DNA from: QQWI01 sp964522015
GTDB taxonomy: Bacteria > Bacillota > Clostridia > Peptostreptococcales > Acidaminobacteraceae
Direction: 5' to 3'
Length of the DNA stretch: 64,000 nt
Assembly (NCBI GenBank): GCA_964522015.1
Contig: CAZFST010000002.1
Coordinates: 124,001 to 188,000, forward strand
The position numbers and the translations under genes were made by a program. Position 1 is the first letter of the stretch, and every line of letters starts with the position of its first letter. This document shows, piece after piece, positions 63,162-64,000 of this stretch. The notes beneath the pieces were generated by a model, which had not been told where the DNA came from, made no database searches, and worked only from the letters and a program-made list of their open reading frames with translations.

Positions 63162-63929
63162 ATGGCAAGAAAAGCACGGGAAAAAGCACTTTATTCAACT
63201 TATAAAATCGAACAAACCTGCTCTCAAACCCATTTTTTTAATTGCGATGATGAGCGGCTCTATTTTTTATCTTGTCTTAAAAGAACACAGATGCAATATG
63301 GTTTCTTTCTGCTAGGCTATCGCCTGGATAGCTCCGGCTATCAGTTAATCCTTTATGACAACGGCATCGATATTACTAAAATTATACGAACTTTAAATAT
63401 CGAATATGCACTTAAAAATGCCCGTCCCCAGTTTAAACTAAAAGAACGGTTTAAATCGGAAATCATTCAAGATAGCCAAGAACTCTTAAATGCCATTCGC
63501 ATTCTTAACAGAGATCAAGATTGCAATCCATTTAACAGCTATAGCATTTATTGTCAAGATCGGGATCCTGTCATCGACGACTCCATTGCACTGGCTATCT
63601 TTAGCCACAACCGCGAAACCTATACCGCTTTTATCCGCAATCAAATCAGTTTACTTTCTGAGGCGATTCCAACTCAGGGCATCGAACCCGCTTGCTCCAA
63701 TGGATGCATCCAGTCATTGGAAAAGGGAAAAGAAAAGCTAGAAGAGCTCCTTCAGCCCCATAATCTAATGGCTGAAGATCTGAAAAAGCATAAGTCATTA
63801 CGCAATGACCTCATCGTTTATTTTAGAAAGAATTCGATTCTCACCCTAAAAGAAATAGGTGACATGTTCTCAGGTATGAGCGAATCCGCCATCAGTAAAA
63901 TCATACGCAATCACATTGAAAAACCTTAA
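63162..63929 (+). CDS. Y1-transposase-like (TnpA-REP/RAYT-derived) protein without HUH motif
   Basis: 255 residues. Residues 1-150 follow the IS200/RAYT fold (HFFNCDDERLYFLSCLKRTQ, YGFFLLGYRLDSSGYQLILY, ERFKSEII). Where catalytic members read NHVHLLI, this one reads SSGYQLI, so both metal-binding histidines are replaced (Gly59, Gln61). The C-terminal ~70 residues are a DnaA/Trp-repressor-like helix-turn-helix (LRNDLIVYFRKNSILTLKEI, SESAISKIIRNH). Likely a domesticated DNA-binding protein, not an active transposase. Consensus promoter upstream. Confidence 0.8.
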   Translation: MARKAREKALYSTYKIEQTCSQTHFFNCDDERLYFLSCLKRTQMQYGFFLLGYRLDSSGYQLILYDNGIDITKIIRTLNIEYALKNARPQFKLKERFKSEIIQDSQELLNAIRILNRDQDCNPFNSYSIYCQDRDPVIDDSIALAIFSHNRETYTAFIRNQISLLSEAIPTQGIEPACSNGCIQSLEKGKEKLEELLQPHNLMAEDLKKHKSLRNDLIVYFRKNSILTLKEIGDMFSGMSESAISKIIRNHIEKP

Positions 63930-63941
63930 TAGGAGGCTCTC

Positions 63942-64000
63942 ATGTCAGTGACACTTAACAACATGTTTCAAACAAACAACTTGAATGCCCAATACGACAT
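63942..64000 (+). CDS. Start of an unknown gene cut by the window edge
   Basis: ATG 63942 behind AGGAGG, nine bases after the RAYT-like stop. Only 19 residues are visible (MSVTLNNMFQTNNLNAQYD); no family can be named. Confidence 0.6.
   Translation, partial: MSVTLNNMFQTNNLNAQYD

Noticed and set aside
63162..63929. Active IS200/IS605-type insertion sequence
   Set aside because: The HUH histidines are missing, no TnpB partner or subterminal hairpins are seen, and the gene has an ordinary host-type promoter.

Overview
The window reads as chromosome of an anaerobic, motile, low-to-moderate GC Firmicute of the class Clostridia. Supporting signs are the strong AGGAGG ribosome sites, frequent GTG/TTG starts, an H-NOX chemoreceptor, a nine-gene V/A-type ATPase with Na+-site residues, glycyl-radical chemistry, PTS and LevR-type sigma-54 control, and OhrR-type peroxide control. 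No rRNA, tRNA, CRISPR array, prophage or intact insertion sequence was seen. Genus is not resolved.

Layout. 1-3055: H-NOX chemoreceptor (cut by the left edge), peroxiredoxin and PHP phosphatase. 3102-9483: a minus-strand run of Asp-repeat lipoprotein, OmpR-type regulator, sensor kinase, YopX-like protein, degenerate HD-GYP protein and winged-helix protein. 9745-11080: gpx-ohrR with its operator, then two tiny XapX-like membrane proteins. 11289-14764: speD, a second two-component pair with a decayed kinase, a candidate small RNA and a PH-like membrane protein. 15154-19489: glycogen phosphorylase, a DUF2161 protein and an FMN oxidoreductase. 19700-28384: the V-ATPase operon in the order H-I-K-E-C-F-A-B-D.

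28488-35652 is the most unusual region and looks like a peptide-natural-product (RiPP) locus under peptide quorum control. A plus-strand HTH-TPR regulator faces a 51-residue secreted pro-peptide gene across a 26-bp dyad. Downstream on the minus strand come a 27-codon peptide gene with a very strong ribosome site and its own terminator, a 260-residue secreted protein, a small membrane protein, a radical SAM/SPASM protein with a PqqD-like tail, and two overlapping ABC exporter half-genes.

35729-50550: a five-gene operon (glycyl-radical activase, XRE-cupin regulator, ABC ATPase, ABC-2 permease, flavoprotein), an ABC-2 permease pair without an ATPase, a lipoprotein, 60-bp tandem repeats, a YjjI-type glycyl radical enzyme (probable partner of the activase), an M42 peptidase, a MATE pump, an NRAMP transporter and uracil-DNA glycosylase. 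50735-51216 is a toxin-antitoxin pair.

51359-61165: a minus-strand amino-sugar operon of HPr, sugar kinase, PTS IIB, IIC and IIA, MupG-like glycosidase, NagA and NagB. It is preceded by a near-perfect sigma-54 promoter and by the gene of a LevR/CelR-type sigma-54 activator. The likely task is uptake and cleavage of a GlcNAc-containing (cell-wall or chitin) disaccharide down to fructose-6-phosphate. The right end holds a PAS protein, a preQ1-I-like riboswitch before queT, a Y1-transposase-like protein that has lost its HUH histidines, and a gene cut by the right edge.
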